64,000 nt of DNA from Caldithrix abyssi (GTDB lineage Bacteria; Calditrichota; Calditrichia; Calditrichales; Calditrichaceae): positions 1-64,000 of the forward strand of contig DRQG01000023.1 of assembly GCA_011369465.1 (NCBI GenBank), given 5' to 3'. Within the stretch, counting starts at the first letter, position 1. Each line of letters begins with the position of its first letter. Positions 51,536 to 60,881 of this stretch are shown here, piece by piece. Below the pieces are notes generated by a model. The model worked only from the letters and a program-made list of their open reading frames with translations, was not told the DNA's origin and searched no databases. Position numbers and translations under genes: made by a program.

Positions 51536-52444
51536 CTAAGGTTGATTGATAGGCCATTTTTGCAAGGCCAGAACAGCTCCGGTAGGGTCCGCAATAAAGG
51601 CCACGCTGCCCTGACGTATATCTTTATTGGGCGGAAGATATACTTTTCCTCCCAGCTTTTCGACCTTGCTCATCAACGGTTGGGGTGCATCTACTTTAAT
51701 ATAAGGAAGCCAGTTGGGACGCACACCTTTCCATGGCAGCTGGGTAATACCTGCCCGCGCGTACCCGTCTTTATTCATTACATAATAATGCCAGGTAGTA
51801 CCGGAAATTTGTATGTCTTTCAGTTCTTCGCTGTCATAACCGACAAGCGCTTGATAGAAAGAAACGGCGGCTTCCACATCAGTGGTTAAATTCTCTTCCC
51901 AAAGCCATTCATATACCTGTGGCTCCTCATCTAACGGATCACCGACGGCTGAATGAAGTAAAGCAATTAAGGCGCCCTGGGGGTCTTGTACGATGGCCAT
52001 TCGTCCACGTCCATTTATATTTTTGGGTTCTCGAGTCACTTTACCGCCCTCTTTTTTGAAGAGAGCTACGGACTTATCTACGTCCGGAACCGAGAGGTAA
52101 GACATCCATTGCGCAGAGTATCCTTTTTCTCTGATATCTTCCACAAAGACGATACCTCCGATGGGAGTTCCGTCTTTAAGAATGGTTGTATAATCGGATG
52201 AAGCAGCGCTTCCATCAGCAAATGTCCATCCAAAAAGTTCTCCATAAAATTTTTTTACTGCTGACACATCGTAGGTAAGCAAATCACGCCAAACGAATTT
52301 ACCGTATAAATATTTGCCGGTCGGTTGCTGAACTACCGCTGGAACGGTTAGTTTCGCGGAAGTGCAATTTTGAAAGATGAGAGCAGCACTAAATATAAGA
52401 ATAATTGTAACCACACGATTCAGGTGTTTTTTTTTGAAACGCAC
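51536..52444 (-). CDS. Lipoprotein with two VOC (glyoxalase-like) domains
   Basis: 302 residues. The signal peptide has lipobox LIFQNC. Two tandem VOC modules follow: the first from GKFVWRDLLTYDVSAVKKFYGELFGWTF to GRMAIVQDPQGALIALLHS, the second from VYEWLWEENLTTDVEAAVSFYQALVGYD to GSVAFIADPTGAVLALQKW. This is the arrangement of CFP32-like VOC proteins, here exported and membrane-tethered, which is unusual because most VOC proteins are cytoplasmic. Metal ligands are not obvious, so it may be a binding protein rather than an enzyme. Confidence 0.82.
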   Translation of the reverse strand: MRFKKKHLNRVVTIILIFSAALIFQNCTSAKLTVPAVVQQPTGKYLYGKFVWRDLLTYDVSAVKKFYGELFGWTFADGSAASSDYTTILKDGTPIGGIVFVEDIREKGYSAQWMSYLSVPDVDKSVALFKKEGGKVTREPKNINGRGRMAIVQDPQGALIALLHSAVGDPLDEEPQVYEWLWEENLTTDVEAAVSFYQALVGYDSEELKDIQISGTTWHYYVMNKDGYARAGITQLPWKGVRPNWLPYIKVDAPQPLMSKVEKLGGKVYLPPNKDIRQGSVAFIADPTGAVLALQKWPINQP

Positions 52445-52489
52445 ATCAAAATCCTCCGATAGCTAAATTTTATAATTTTGCCGCGATTA

Positions 52490-53290
52490 TTAGTTTAGAA
52501 TTGCAGGTTCGAACAAATAACGAAGATTCAATCGTCCTATTGATTCGAACCGTTGGTCTCCATATAGATGGGTCACAAAGTCTCCGGAAATTGCCCAATG
52601 TTTATCGATCATATAGCCGAGAGTACTACGCAACAGATATCTGGTGCGGTAAACGCCTTTAAAATCGATAATGATTTCCGGCGTTAAGGTAAACCAATGC
52701 CCACGTTCGGTAGATAATGTATTTCGTACTCTAATACTCATTTCATTCAGAGCAGGTGCTTCCATTGTTCCTCCAAATGAATAGTACTCCTGAATAATTG
52801 GAGCAATCAGAAAATCTTCGCCAAGATAAAATGCAGCTATAAGATAAGGGCTCGAAACATATTGCCCTAAACCGGTTCCGTTTTGAGAGTCACCGCTGTT
52901 TAGGGAAACATCCGTACCTATGGCAAAGGAAGCAAAACCGCTTTTATTTTGTTTGTTTATTAATCTGATTAAAAATCCAATGTTTATGTCGCCAATGCCG
53001 GATACCTTTGCGGATGGCAAAACCGCATAGTAATAAGGAATTCCCACACCAATACTTACCCAATCGGTAAAAGCAATATCACCGTTTATTATGGTCCCGA
53101 AGATATCTCCGCTGGCAATGAACTGAGCTTCGGCAATACTGATATCGATGCGTGTGCGGGGTTCGCTGGGATCCGTCCCGTTTTTGCTAAGGCCGGCTGC
53201 AACGACCTGACCATGTAGGAATAAGAGGAAAAACATGGCTAATTTTAGAATAATCCCGGAAACAAACTTCATATTCGATTTTATTGCCAT
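52490..53290 (-). CDS. Outer-membrane beta-barrel protein
   Basis: 266 residues. A signal peptide (LAMFFLLFLHGQVVAAG) precedes alternating strand-turn patterns (DWVSIGVGIPYYYAVLP, IGDINIGFLIRLINKQNKSGFASFAIGTDVSLNSGD). It resembles transporter/porin-like alpha-amylase-free barrels that appear in MtrB-like or DUF3187-type annotations, but I do not assign a family. Expression is probably independent, as a large hairpin lies upstream at 53337-53368. Confidence 0.6.
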   Translation of the reverse strand: MAIKSNMKFVSGIILKLAMFFLLFLHGQVVAAGLSKNGTDPSEPRTRIDISIAEAQFIASGDIFGTIINGDIAFTDWVSIGVGIPYYYAVLPSAKVSGIGDINIGFLIRLINKQNKSGFASFAIGTDVSLNSGDSQNGTGLGQYVSSPYLIAAFYLGEDFLIAPIIQEYYSFGGTMEAPALNEMSIRVRNTLSTERGHWFTLTPEIIIDFKGVYRTRYLLRSTLGYMIDKHWAISGDFVTHLYGDQRFESIGRLNLRYLFEPAILN

Positions 53291-53336
53291 TTTAAAAATG
53301 AACCACTATTACAATAGTGTTTTGTGTAAAATATCA

Positions 53337-53368
53337 CTCTATGCTCTGGGCGGAACCAGAGCATAGAG
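53337..53368 (-). terminator. Strong hairpin between envelope genes
   Basis: CTCTATGCTCTGG (53337-53349) and CCAGAGCATAGAG (53356-53368) form a perfect 13-bp stem with a GCGGAA loop. On the minus strand it lies 160 bases after the DUF4136 gene and is followed by TGATATTTTA, a weak U-run, so termination is possible but not certain. Confidence 0.5.
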
Positions 53369-53527
53369 ATAATTTATTTTGTGGGAGCTATGAATTCCGA
53401 TCCAAAGGATGGGGAAACAAATACATTACCGGCCATTTTAAAGCAGACCTAAAAATGTACTAAAAAAAGATAATAAGTCCGGCATTTCTCGCGAAATGTA
53501 CCCGATCCGGAATGGATTCATTTAATC

Positions 53528-54064
53528 TTATTTTCCGGAGGGTGGAAAATCTTTCAGCGCTTCGGCAACAAGATGACGAAGTTCGGCAGGATCCTGTCCG
53601 GTGGAACTACCTATAACCTTGGTAACTTTTCCGCGCCAGGCCAGTTCTTTATCTTTTGCATCAACCAAATCGATGACCAGGGTTGCCTCATCGTATTGGC
53701 TCACATCTATCCTTCCTCCACCGTATGGGCCCCACCAGGGATCGTACCAGCCATAACTGCCCCAGTTGGTTATCTGGGTTTTTTCACGTACTCCGGCGTG
53801 AAGAACCACCACAAACGAAGCGGATTCGTCATCCACATATTTGAACCCCTTATTTTCCAGCTCTGCTTTTACGGCGTCGGCAATGCGTTTTTTGATCAAG
53901 GGATGTTTGGCCAGTTCGTCACCTGGAATTGTTTTACCTTTATAAATGGCGAAAGTCTTAAAAGTAGTAAAATCTTTACCGTGATCATAGTCGGTAACAA
54001 CAGTCACCGAAGAGCAGCCGAATACAAACAAAGCCACTAAAACTAAAACAGCTATTTTTTTCAT
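53528..54064 (-). CDS. DUF4136 lipoprotein (paralogue 1)
   Basis: 178 residues. The signal peptide has lipobox LFVFGC. The mature start SSVTVVTDYDHGKDFTTFKTFAIYKGK is the DUF4136 hallmark (YDxxxDFxxxKTYxW), and the family ends in TLVIDLVDAKDKELAWRGKVTKVIG. A GWYDPWWGPYGGGRID loop is typical. These proteins are anchored to the outer or inner membrane; function is unknown. A close paralogue is encoded immediately upstream on the same strand. Confidence 0.9.
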   Translation of the reverse strand: MKKIAVLVLVALFVFGCSSVTVVTDYDHGKDFTTFKTFAIYKGKTIPGDELAKHPLIKKRIADAVKAELENKGFKYVDDESASFVVVLHAGVREKTQITNWGSYGWYDPWWGPYGGGRIDVSQYDEATLVIDLVDAKDKELAWRGKVTKVIGSSTGQDPAELRHLVAEALKDFPPSGK

Positions 54065-54107
54065 AATGACGTTCCTTTCAATAAAAGTGCATTAAAAGCG
54101 GTCCATT

Positions 54108-54131
54108 CCCGTCGGGTATATTACCGACGGG
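54108..54131. other. Stem-loop between DUF4136 genes
   Basis: CCCGTCGG (54108-54115) pairs with CCGACGGG (54124-54131) around an 8-base loop, in the 125-base gap between the two DUF4136 genes. It may attenuate transcription or stabilise mRNA ends. No clear U-run follows on either strand. Confidence 0.4.
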
Positions 54132-54189
54132 TAAGAGCCAGAATGCAAAAAATGATACATGAAGATGGATCACGCTCTCATCCGGATAT

Positions 54190-54768
54190 TTATTTTACAG
54201 GAGGAAAGTCCTTAAGGATTTTTGCAGCGTATTCTCTGATTTCTTCTAAATCTTCCTTACTGCCCGTAAGCTCCCTAACCACCGAAGTGCCCATCCCGCG
54301 CCAAATCAGTTCTTTCTTTTTTAAGGAGATTATATCAATTATAGCCGTGCCTTCGTCATATTGACTTATATCCACCTGATTATGACCATAGCCCCACCAT
54401 CCAGAATCATACCAGCCGTATCCGTAGCGGTAAGGTCCTACAGGGCCATGAGGGCCCAGGTTTGTGACCTGAGTTTTTTGCTTTACCACACCGTGTACAA
54501 AAACGGTAAAGTCGGCATCCGCACCTTCTTTGTAAACAAAACCCTTTTCTTCCAAAAGATCCTTTATTGCACTTTCTACACGCTTTTTCAGAAGGGGGTT
54601 TTGAGCTATGGCATCATCTTCCGAAGTTTTACCGGAGTAAATATTAAATGTCTTATATTCGCTAAAATCCACATCTCGGTCGTAATCGGTTACTACGCTA
54701 ATGGAAGAGCAGCCGAAAAAAACGAGTAAAAAAATAGAAAAGATGAGAGATGATTTAAATAAACGCAT
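54190..54768 (-). CDS. DUF4136 lipoprotein (paralogue 2)
   Basis: 192 residues, a tandem paralogue of the gene at 53528. Lipobox LLVFFGC, then SSISVVTDYDRDVDFSEYKTFNIYSGKTSEDDAIAQNPLLKKRVESAIKDLLEEKGF, and TAIIDIISLKKKELIWRGMGTSVV. The two share the sequence S(V/I)xVVTDYD and the same order of motifs, which indicates a recent duplication. Function is unknown. Confidence 0.9.
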   Translation of the reverse strand: MRLFKSSLIFSIFLLVFFGCSSISVVTDYDRDVDFSEYKTFNIYSGKTSEDDAIAQNPLLKKRVESAIKDLLEEKGFVYKEGADADFTVFVHGVVKQKTQVTNLGPHGPVGPYRYGYGWYDSGWWGYGHNQVDISQYDEGTAIIDIISLKKKELIWRGMGTSVVRELTGSKEDLEEIREYAAKILKDFPPVK

Positions 54769-54877
54769 AATTAATCCTCTTTAGATAAGTATACACAACA
54801 ATTTAAACAAATTAATCAAGCTTATCAAACGATGCCGTTAATAATTAGTTCCATGACGAAGAGTTTTGGTACATTAA

Positions 54878-55441
54878 TCAAAAACCGATACTTACACCCA
54901 AACTGTAAAACGGTTCCCAATTTTTATATGGTGATTTGTCATTTTGAAGTAAATCGAAAAGCACCTCAGCATAAGCAAAAACATTTTTACCCATGCGCTG
55001 AACATAGCCGCCGCCCACGAAGAGAAAGGGAACCCAATCTCGTACAGATTCAAAATTATTTACGCTGTACTGATAACTCATATAAGCAGGTTCTGCATGC
55101 AGATAAATTTGTGGAATAACTCTGTATCTGGCAAATAAACTGGCACCGTAATTATGATAGGTTACATCGCTGTTATATCTTCCGTCATTAATATATTCGT
55201 AACGGAATTTTGCTCCCACCGAAAATTTCGGGCTTACCCTGTAACCAACCAGCGGTTCGGCGCTAAAGCGCGTATAATTGCCAAAGTTAAATCCTACCGT
55301 ACCGCCGTAAAATACCTTTTGGGTATTTTGTTTCTTTTGTGATTTCATAGTTTTAAGGGAATCCGCATTTGCATTCTGCTGAGCAAACCCAAAACTAATA
55401 CTTAGTAATAGCACTAAGGTTAATGCTGTTGTTTTTTTCAT
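54878..55441 (-). CDS. Small outer-membrane beta-barrel protein
   Basis: 187 residues. A signal peptide (LTLVLLLSISFGFAQQ) precedes an eight-strand-sized barrel: FYGGTVGFNFGNYTRFSAEPLVGYRVSPKFSVGAKFRYEYIND, then YGASLFARYRVIPQIYLHAEPAYMSYQY, ending in YSLGVSIGF with terminal Phe. It resembles OmpW/OmpA-type porin-family barrels. Divergent from the MscS gene; the 260-base gap between them is AT-rich and should hold both promoters. Confidence 0.65.
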   Translation of the reverse strand: MKKTTALTLVLLLSISFGFAQQNANADSLKTMKSQKKQNTQKVFYGGTVGFNFGNYTRFSAEPLVGYRVSPKFSVGAKFRYEYINDGRYNSDVTYHNYGASLFARYRVIPQIYLHAEPAYMSYQYSVNNFESVRDWVPFLFVGGGYVQRMGKNVFAYAEVLFDLLQNDKSPYKNWEPFYSLGVSIGF

Positions 55442-55702
55442 TGTACTACATCCCTGGTATATTTATTTTATGGTTAATTAATAAACAAAAAACGTATTCG
55501 CCGAAAAATATATTCCTTAAATGTTCGCATGAAATGAGGTGGCCAGATCAAATATTCAAAAAAACTAAATACAGATTAATTTTAAAGCAAGCTATTTTTA
55601 ATCTAAGTAGCATATTTATCCTAAAATTTTGTAATTTCGAATCGTTTTTCGGTTAATCATAAACAGTTCTGTCTCTCTTAAAACTATCTAAGGAAATCCG
55701 CT

Positions 55703-58168
55703 ATGCTTTTTTCTTTAACAAGTGATAGTCGCCGCCTTTTAGTCGGTTTTCTTCATGTGGCATTAGCATCTGTAGTTTTTTCCCATGTCGGGTATGCTCA
55801 AAAAAACGATTTGCAAAAAGATGCTATCGAATTAACAGAAATTGCCATTAAATCGGAAGAAACCCAGAATGAAATCCTGCAAATAAAAAAAGAGCTGGAA
55901 GACCGGGAAGACATTAATAAAATACAGGATAGCTACGTAAATTTTGTAAAATCTCTTGATCAAAGCAAAGAAAGTTTTTTAGACGATAAAAACAGGTATA
56001 ATACACTTTCACGGCTTGAAGAACCGGAACGTTTCTGGATGATGTCAAAAAATACAATAGATGCCTGGTTGACTGCAGTACAAAATAAAATACACCGCTT
56101 TGATGCCAGTTTAAAGCGATTAGAATATTTAGATAAAATCTGGCAAAACACGCTGTCCGCTGCCAGAAGTAACAAAGCGCCAACAGCTATTTTGCAGAGA
56201 ATTCGTCTAATATTACAAGATGTTAAAAAAACCAAATCGGAAGTGAAGAGCGTTTTGAACGGGATTTTGACTTTACAGTCAAAGATGGCCGAAACAGATT
56301 TATTGATAAAAGAAATGCTTAATTCAATCGAGAAATTGAAAAAGGAGGCGGGCGCTTCGTTATTTACCCTGAACAACCCGCCCATTTGGGAAGCATTTGA
56401 CGAAAGAGAAATCTCCGGTTTCTTCACTGAAACTGTCTATCGGGGGGTGTTAAAACGATATCAGATTTTAATAAAATATATAACGGATTATTATTATCGA
56501 TTTTTTTATCAGTTGTTTATCTTTTTTGTTTTATCATTTCTTTTTGTATCCTCGAAACGCCGGTGTCGTACTCATTCTCCTGAGGAAGAAGTTGTCCCTG
56601 GGAAAGATATTCTACGCTGGCCGTTTATTCTAGCCTTTCTGTTTTCCCTTGGTATGACTCCTGTTATACATCCGCATGCTCCTTATTTTATGGTAGATTT
56701 GAGCTTATTCCTTATGCTGTTTCCACTACTTCATATCCTGCCCCGGCTGCTATCCAGTTTTTATCAAAAAATCTTGTACTTTTTTATTCTCTCTTTCTCA
56801 TTGAGTGAAATCAGCTCTCTTGTCATTCCCGGGTCTTTATTTCAACGCTTGATTTCTATGGGTTTAACCATAGCAGCAGTAATTTTTCTATACGGCATAT
56901 TGCGCTATCAAAAAATAAGCAAGCAGGTTTCCGGTAAAAAGCTTGCCGTTGTGTTGCACTGGGCTGGGCGTCTGGCCATTGTGCTGCTTGCTATCGCCCT
57001 TGCGGCAAATATCATCGGCGCCTTTGCCCTGGCTCAGTTTCTTGTGCATGGCGTCTTGTTCAGCGGTTTTATGGCAACGGTTATTTCTGTAGGCGTTCTG
57101 GCTGTCAATCAACTATGGAATGTTTTTCTGCATTTGGATTTTGTACAGTCATATCGCAGCATTTCCCAAAACAGTGAAATTATTCGTGTTCGTTTTAACA
57201 AAATTATGTATTGGTTGGCAATGTATTGGTGGCTGGTACAAACGTTAAAAGTTTTTCAACTTTACGAAGGATTTAAAGGAGGTTTTCTCTCGGTAGTGGG
57301 ATACAGGTTAACGGTGGGCAGTTTTGCCGTATCCCTGGGAGATGTTCTGATTTTTTCGGTTACTATTTTTTTATCGGTACTCATTTCACGCTTTATCCGT
57401 TTTGTATTGGAAGAAGATGTTTTACGTAAGGTCAAATTACCGCGCGGGGTAGGGGGGAGCATTTCCATGCTTACCCACTATGCCATATTAATTATCGGAT
57501 TTACCATTGCCGTGTCGGCAGCGGGCATCGAATGGAGCCGATTTGCCCTGATTGCCGGAGCCCTGGGCGTTGGTATCGGATTTGGATTACAGGATGTGGT
57601 GAACAATTTTGTTTCGGGATTAATCCTTATTTTTGAACGTCCGGTGAAATTGGGAGATGTGATTGAACTGGCAGATTTAAGGGGAAATGTGAAACGAATC
57701 GGTATCCGTTCCAGCACAATCCGTACATTTGAGGGGGCGGAAGTGATCGTACCCAACAGTCATCTGATTTCGGAGAAGCTCGTCAACTGGACTTTATCCG
57801 ACCGACTGCGCCGCATTTCCATACCGGTAGGTGTAGCTTACGGTACCAATCCTAAAACCGTGATCGGAATACTTGAGAAAATAGCAGAGAAGAATGAGGA
57901 TGTGTTGGAAAAACCCGCACCCAGCGCCGTTTTTATGGGATTCGGAGAGAGCTCACTTGATTTTGAATTGCGGTTCTGGACAAGAAATTTTGATGACTGG
58001 GTGACGATTCGGACAAATATAAGCATTCAAATCAATGAAGCGCTGGCTAAGAAAGGTATCGAGATTCCTTTTCCACAAAGAGATATCCACATCATTTCCA
58101 ACGCACCGGATGACCCGCCAGATATCAGGGCAGAGCGGGATAAAAAAAATAAAGATAAAAAGAAGTAG
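55703..58168 (+). CDS. Large MscS-family mechanosensitive channel
   Basis: 821 residues, the size of MscK/YbdG-like multi-domain MscS homologues. A signal peptide (about 1-32) is followed by a periplasmic coiled-coil region (about 35-240), about nine to ten membrane helices (from about 260), and the MscS core: ALIAGALGVGIGFGLQDVVNNFVSGLILIFERPVKLGDVIEL, with pore-lining Gly/Ala packing, then the beta domain FEGAEVIVPNSHLISEKLVNWTLSDRLRRISIPVGVAYG and the C-terminal domain ending in EIPFPQRDI. It releases solutes during osmotic downshift. AAGGAAATCC precedes ATG. Its stop codon lies inside a strong terminator stem. Confidence 0.93.
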   Translation: MLFSLTSDSRRLLVGFLHVALASVVFSHVGYAQKNDLQKDAIELTEIAIKSEETQNEILQIKKELEDREDINKIQDSYVNFVKSLDQSKESFLDDKNRYNTLSRLEEPERFWMMSKNTIDAWLTAVQNKIHRFDASLKRLEYLDKIWQNTLSAARSNKAPTAILQRIRLILQDVKKTKSEVKSVLNGILTLQSKMAETDLLIKEMLNSIEKLKKEAGASLFTLNNPPIWEAFDEREISGFFTETVYRGVLKRYQILIKYITDYYYRFFYQLFIFFVLSFLFVSSKRRCRTHSPEEEVVPGKDILRWPFILAFLFSLGMTPVIHPHAPYFMVDLSLFLMLFPLLHILPRLLSSFYQKILYFFILSFSLSEISSLVIPGSLFQRLISMGLTIAAVIFLYGILRYQKISKQVSGKKLAVVLHWAGRLAIVLLAIALAANIIGAFALAQFLVHGVLFSGFMATVISVGVLAVNQLWNVFLHLDFVQSYRSISQNSEIIRVRFNKIMYWLAMYWWLVQTLKVFQLYEGFKGGFLSVVGYRLTVGSFAVSLGDVLIFSVTIFLSVLISRFIRFVLEEDVLRKVKLPRGVGGSISMLTHYAILIIGFTIAVSAAGIEWSRFALIAGALGVGIGFGLQDVVNNFVSGLILIFERPVKLGDVIELADLRGNVKRIGIRSSTIRTFEGAEVIVPNSHLISEKLVNWTLSDRLRRISIPVGVAYGTNPKTVIGILEKIAEKNEDVLEKPAPSAVFMGFGESSLDFELRFWTRNFDDWVTIRTNISIQINEALAKKGIEIPFPQRDIHIISNAPDDPPDIRAERDKKNKDKKK

Positions 58169-58199
58169 AAACCGTATGCAGCGGTTTCTACTTCTTTTT
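58160..58199. terminator. Bidirectional terminator overlapping the MscS stop codon
   Basis: AAGAAGTAGAAACCG (58160-58174) and CGGTTTCTACTTCTT (58182-58196) form a perfect 15-bp stem followed by TTT on the plus strand and preceded by an A-rich run that gives U residues on the minus strand. It serves the convergent MscS and outer-membrane genes. The TAG stop (58166-58168) is in the left arm. Confidence 0.88.
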
Positions 58200-58210
58200 A
58201 AGGAAACTTT

Positions 58211-58834
58211 TTACCAGTAATAAAAGGCCAGTCCCAGGTCAATTCCTATGTAAGAATAGCCCTTAGGATCCCCCGTAATAGACTTGCCGGCAGCTACGGA
58301 ATAATTATATCGTAAATTTGTATATAAACGGGTCTGCCGGGTGATAGGATAGGTGAAGCCTGCCTCCGGTACAATGGTAAAATGCCAATTGGAAGCTTCC
58401 AGTGTGAATAGGCCGATATCAAAACGTTCGCGTATATAAGAAATGCCGGCACTACCGCCCAGGTAGAATTGTATTGTATTTCGGCCGCCAAAATAGTAAT
58501 GCATATTGGCCAAAAGCGGGAAGGTATTAATATAATGCCACTGTTTTCCTGTAATATCACCGTTAAAAGAATCCGAACGAAAAGAAAGTTGTTCGTCTCT
58601 TGTTGTACGGAAGATGTCCCAGCGGATAGAAAATCCGGCAGTTAAACGCGGGCGAACGAAAAAACGCATATCAACGCCGAACCCGCGCATGTTAAGATCG
58701 TTGCCTACAAAATTTTTCATATCTTCGTTTTGTGCCATCGCCCATCCCCAGGATATAGATGTAAAACCGCTTTGGGCCTGAACGGTGTATCCGATAAAAA
58801 GTGTGAAAAGCAGAATATATTTGATCTTCTTCAT
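58211..58834 (-). CDS. Outer-membrane beta-barrel protein
   Basis: 207 residues. A signal peptide (ILLFTLFIGYTVQAQ) precedes strands such as RGFGVDMRFFVRPRLTAGFSIRWDIFRTT and TIQFYLGGSAGISYIRERFDIGLFTLEASNWHFTIVPEAGFTYPITRQTRLYTNLRYNYS, ending in LAFYYW. It resembles OmpA/OprF-like porin-family barrels without a peptidoglycan-binding part. Forty-two bases separate it from the upstream DUF4136 gene on the same strand, so both are probably one transcript. Confidence 0.65.
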   Translation of the reverse strand: MKKIKYILLFTLFIGYTVQAQSGFTSISWGWAMAQNEDMKNFVGNDLNMRGFGVDMRFFVRPRLTAGFSIRWDIFRTTRDEQLSFRSDSFNGDITGKQWHYINTFPLLANMHYYFGGRNTIQFYLGGSAGISYIRERFDIGLFTLEASNWHFTIVPEAGFTYPITRQTRLYTNLRYNYSVAAGKSITGDPKGYSYIGIDLGLAFYYW

Positions 58835-58876
58835 CTTATTTTTCCCTTTTATTTAAATTCTTCAAAAATGAAGGAT

Positions 58877-59530
58877 TTAGTTTTTTCCCAGATAATCTGA
58901 TTGCTTAAAAGCCTGGTCAATCAGTCGCTCGATTTGATCTCTGGTCGCAGTAGTGGAATTGCTCAGCAGTCCATTCATAGCTGCAAACCAGTAAACAGGA
59001 ACCGGTTCATCCGAATTCGTAACCTCATTCGGATTGGCAATCTGGATTAACAGCGTTCCCACTGAGTAGCTGGTAGTATAGTAGTAAGGAGGATAGTACC
59101 ACCCCCATCCCCAACCGGGGCCCCACCAACCGCCCCAGCCGGGATAACCCCACCAGCCGCCGCCAATTACATAATTTTTATTGGCCACTACAGCGGCAAC
59201 CACGGCTACATCGGGTTTGGGCAGAGTAGTGTCGTTCGGTACATAGGTATAACCGATTTTTTCCATATTAGCTTTAATCTGACTCAGAATGACAGGATCC
59301 CATTTATCCTTCACTTCGATGGAACCTTCCAGTTTGATGACTGTATCGGCAAGGGCAAAGGTTGTGATTTTGCTGAAATCAACATCCTTATCAAACGCGG
59401 TAATAACAACGTCTAAATCTTCGGATGAGGTTGGGCCATCGGGATAACAGGCAACCAAAGCGAAAGAAGTAAAAAAGATCACCAATCCACTCAGAAAAGT
59501 AGAAGGTCTGAATGATTTTACGAACTTCAT
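58877..59530 (-). CDS. DUF4136 lipoprotein (paralogue 3) with Gly/Trp-rich loop
   Basis: 217 residues. Signal peptide with lipobox FALVAC, then LDVVITAFDKDVDFSKITTFALADTVIKL, the DUF4136 start, less similar to the other two copies. The central loop is a striking low-complexity Gly/Trp/Tyr tract (GGGWWGYPGWGGWWGPGWGW and following), seen in shorter form in the other paralogues. The C-terminal YWFAAMNGLLSNSTTATRDQIERLIDQAFKQSDYLGKN is typical of the family. Function is unknown. Confidence 0.85.
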   Translation of the reverse strand: MKFVKSFRPSTFLSGLVIFFTSFALVACYPDGPTSSEDLDVVITAFDKDVDFSKITTFALADTVIKLEGSIEVKDKWDPVILSQIKANMEKIGYTYVPNDTTLPKPDVAVVAAVVANKNYVIGGGWWGYPGWGGWWGPGWGWGWYYPPYYYTTSYSVGTLLIQIANPNEVTNSDEPVPVYWFAAMNGLLSNSTTATRDQIERLIDQAFKQSDYLGKN

Positions 59531-59843
59531 ATTGTTCTCCTTAAAAAGAATATATTTATTTCACAAAAAAACAAAAATATGGTAATTTCTGGCCGGTAAA
59601 ACTCAAAATCTTTACTTTCAACGCCTGAAAATATAAAAGTTCCCTCTCTATTATGCAAAAAATAGTCAGACATTGTACACATTTAAGCTACGTATATACG
59701 AAATTGCAGCAAAAAAAATTCCAATCCGCATATAACTGGCATTTTTTATTTTCTTTTAATAAAAAAAGACCTATATTTTATTAGATAGTTCGGTTACTTA
59801 ACTTACCTATTTTTGTATCCAAAATTTTAACAAAGGAGCTCCT
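59531..59843. other. Intergenic region between divergent DUF4136 and nagB genes
   Basis: 313 AT-rich bases that must carry promoters in both directions. The nagB ribosome site is AAAGGAGCTCCT, a palindrome that includes the Shine-Dalgarno. No gene or strong promoter match is visible. Confidence 0.45.
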
Positions 59844-60653
59844 ATGCGTTTACTTATCCACCCAGATTATGACGCTATGAGCAAATGGACCGCTCATTAT
59901 GTGGCGTACAAAATTAATAAGGCCAACCCCACTTCGGAAAAGCCCTATGTACTTGGTCTGCCAACCGGATCTTCACCCATTGGTACCTATAAGGAGCTGG
60001 TAAACCTCTATAAAAAAGGTAGGGTTTCGTTTAAGAACGTGGTTACCTTTAATATGGATGAATATGTCGGTATACCGGAAGACCATCCCGAAAGTTATCA
60101 TTATTTTATGTGGCATCATTTATTCAGTCATATTGATATTCCCAAAGGCAATGTAAATATTTTGGACGGCAACGCTCCCGATCTGGAAGAAGAGTGCCTC
60201 CAATACGAGAAGAAGATCGAAGCCGTCGGAGGGATAGACCTCTTTTTGGGCGGGATTGGTCCGGACGGGCATATCGCGTTTAACGAACCGGGTTCTTCAC
60301 TGGCCTCGCGTACCCGCATTAAAACATTGACCTATGATACCATTGTAGCCAATTCACGTTTTTTTGATAACGATATTAACAAAGTACCTAAAACAGCGCT
60401 TACGGTTGGCGTGGGCACGGTGATGGATGCCCGGGAAATTTTAATTTTGATCAGCGGATACAACAAAGCAAGGGCGCTTCAAAAGGTGGTGGAGGAAGGC
60501 GTAAACCACATGTGGACAGTCTCTGTGTTGCAGCTTCACAGAAAAACAATGATTTGTTGTGATGAGGATTCGACCATGGAGCTGAAGGTAGCCACTGTAA
60601 AATACTTCAAGGATATTGAAGCGGAAGCATTAAAAAACTTACCGGCTGTTTAA
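59844..60653 (+). CDS. nagB: Glucosamine-6-phosphate deaminase
   Basis: 269 residues, the length of E. coli NagB (266). Signatures: [51 protein letters not shown] with the catalytic Asp, and [31 protein letters not shown] with the ring-opening His and Glu. It converts glucosamine-6-phosphate to fructose-6-phosphate and ammonia in the cytoplasm, for amino-sugar catabolism or cell-wall recycling. [15 protein letters not shown] carries the residues of the hexameric form. No nagA gene is adjacent. A strong AAAGGAG precedes ATG. Confidence 0.96.
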   Translation: MRLLIHPDYDAMSKWTAHYVAYKINKANPTSEKPYVLGLPTGSSPIGTYKELVNLYKKGRVSFKNVVTFNMDEYVGIPEDHPESYHYFMWHHLFSHIDIPKGNVNILDGNAPDLEEECLQYEKKIEAVGGIDLFLGGIGPDGHIAFNEPGSSLASRTRIKTLTYDTIVANSRFFDNDINKVPKTALTVGVGTVMDAREILILISGYNKARALQKVVEEGVNHMWTVSVLQLHRKTMICCDEDSTMELKVATVKYFKDIEAEALKNLPAV

Positions 60654-60732
60654 CGTATGTGCGTTAATAGATGTCGGCAAAGCAGTCCATATCGGCAATT
60701 TAGCGCATGATTTATATTTCATGCACTAAGTA

Positions 60733-60792
60733 CCGGTAGGGAGAACTCTGCTATCGTTCTGCAAAAACGAAGTGCTCGGGTACCCCTACCGA
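60733..60792. other. Imperfect long stem structure between nagB and LysE-type gene
   Basis: CGGTAGGG (60734-60741) and CCCTACCG (60784-60791) enclose a smaller hairpin (ATCGTT with AACGA). Shortly after, GTACTT and AAGTAC form another. Lying between convergent genes, it may end both transcripts, but no U-run is present. Confidence 0.35.
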
Positions 60793-60881
60793 AACAGTTC
60801 GCAAAATAAAATATTTCGTTGTCGTGTACTTTACTGAAGTACGGGAACCGCTAAAACCCCGGTAAAGAATGAAAGGGGAAG

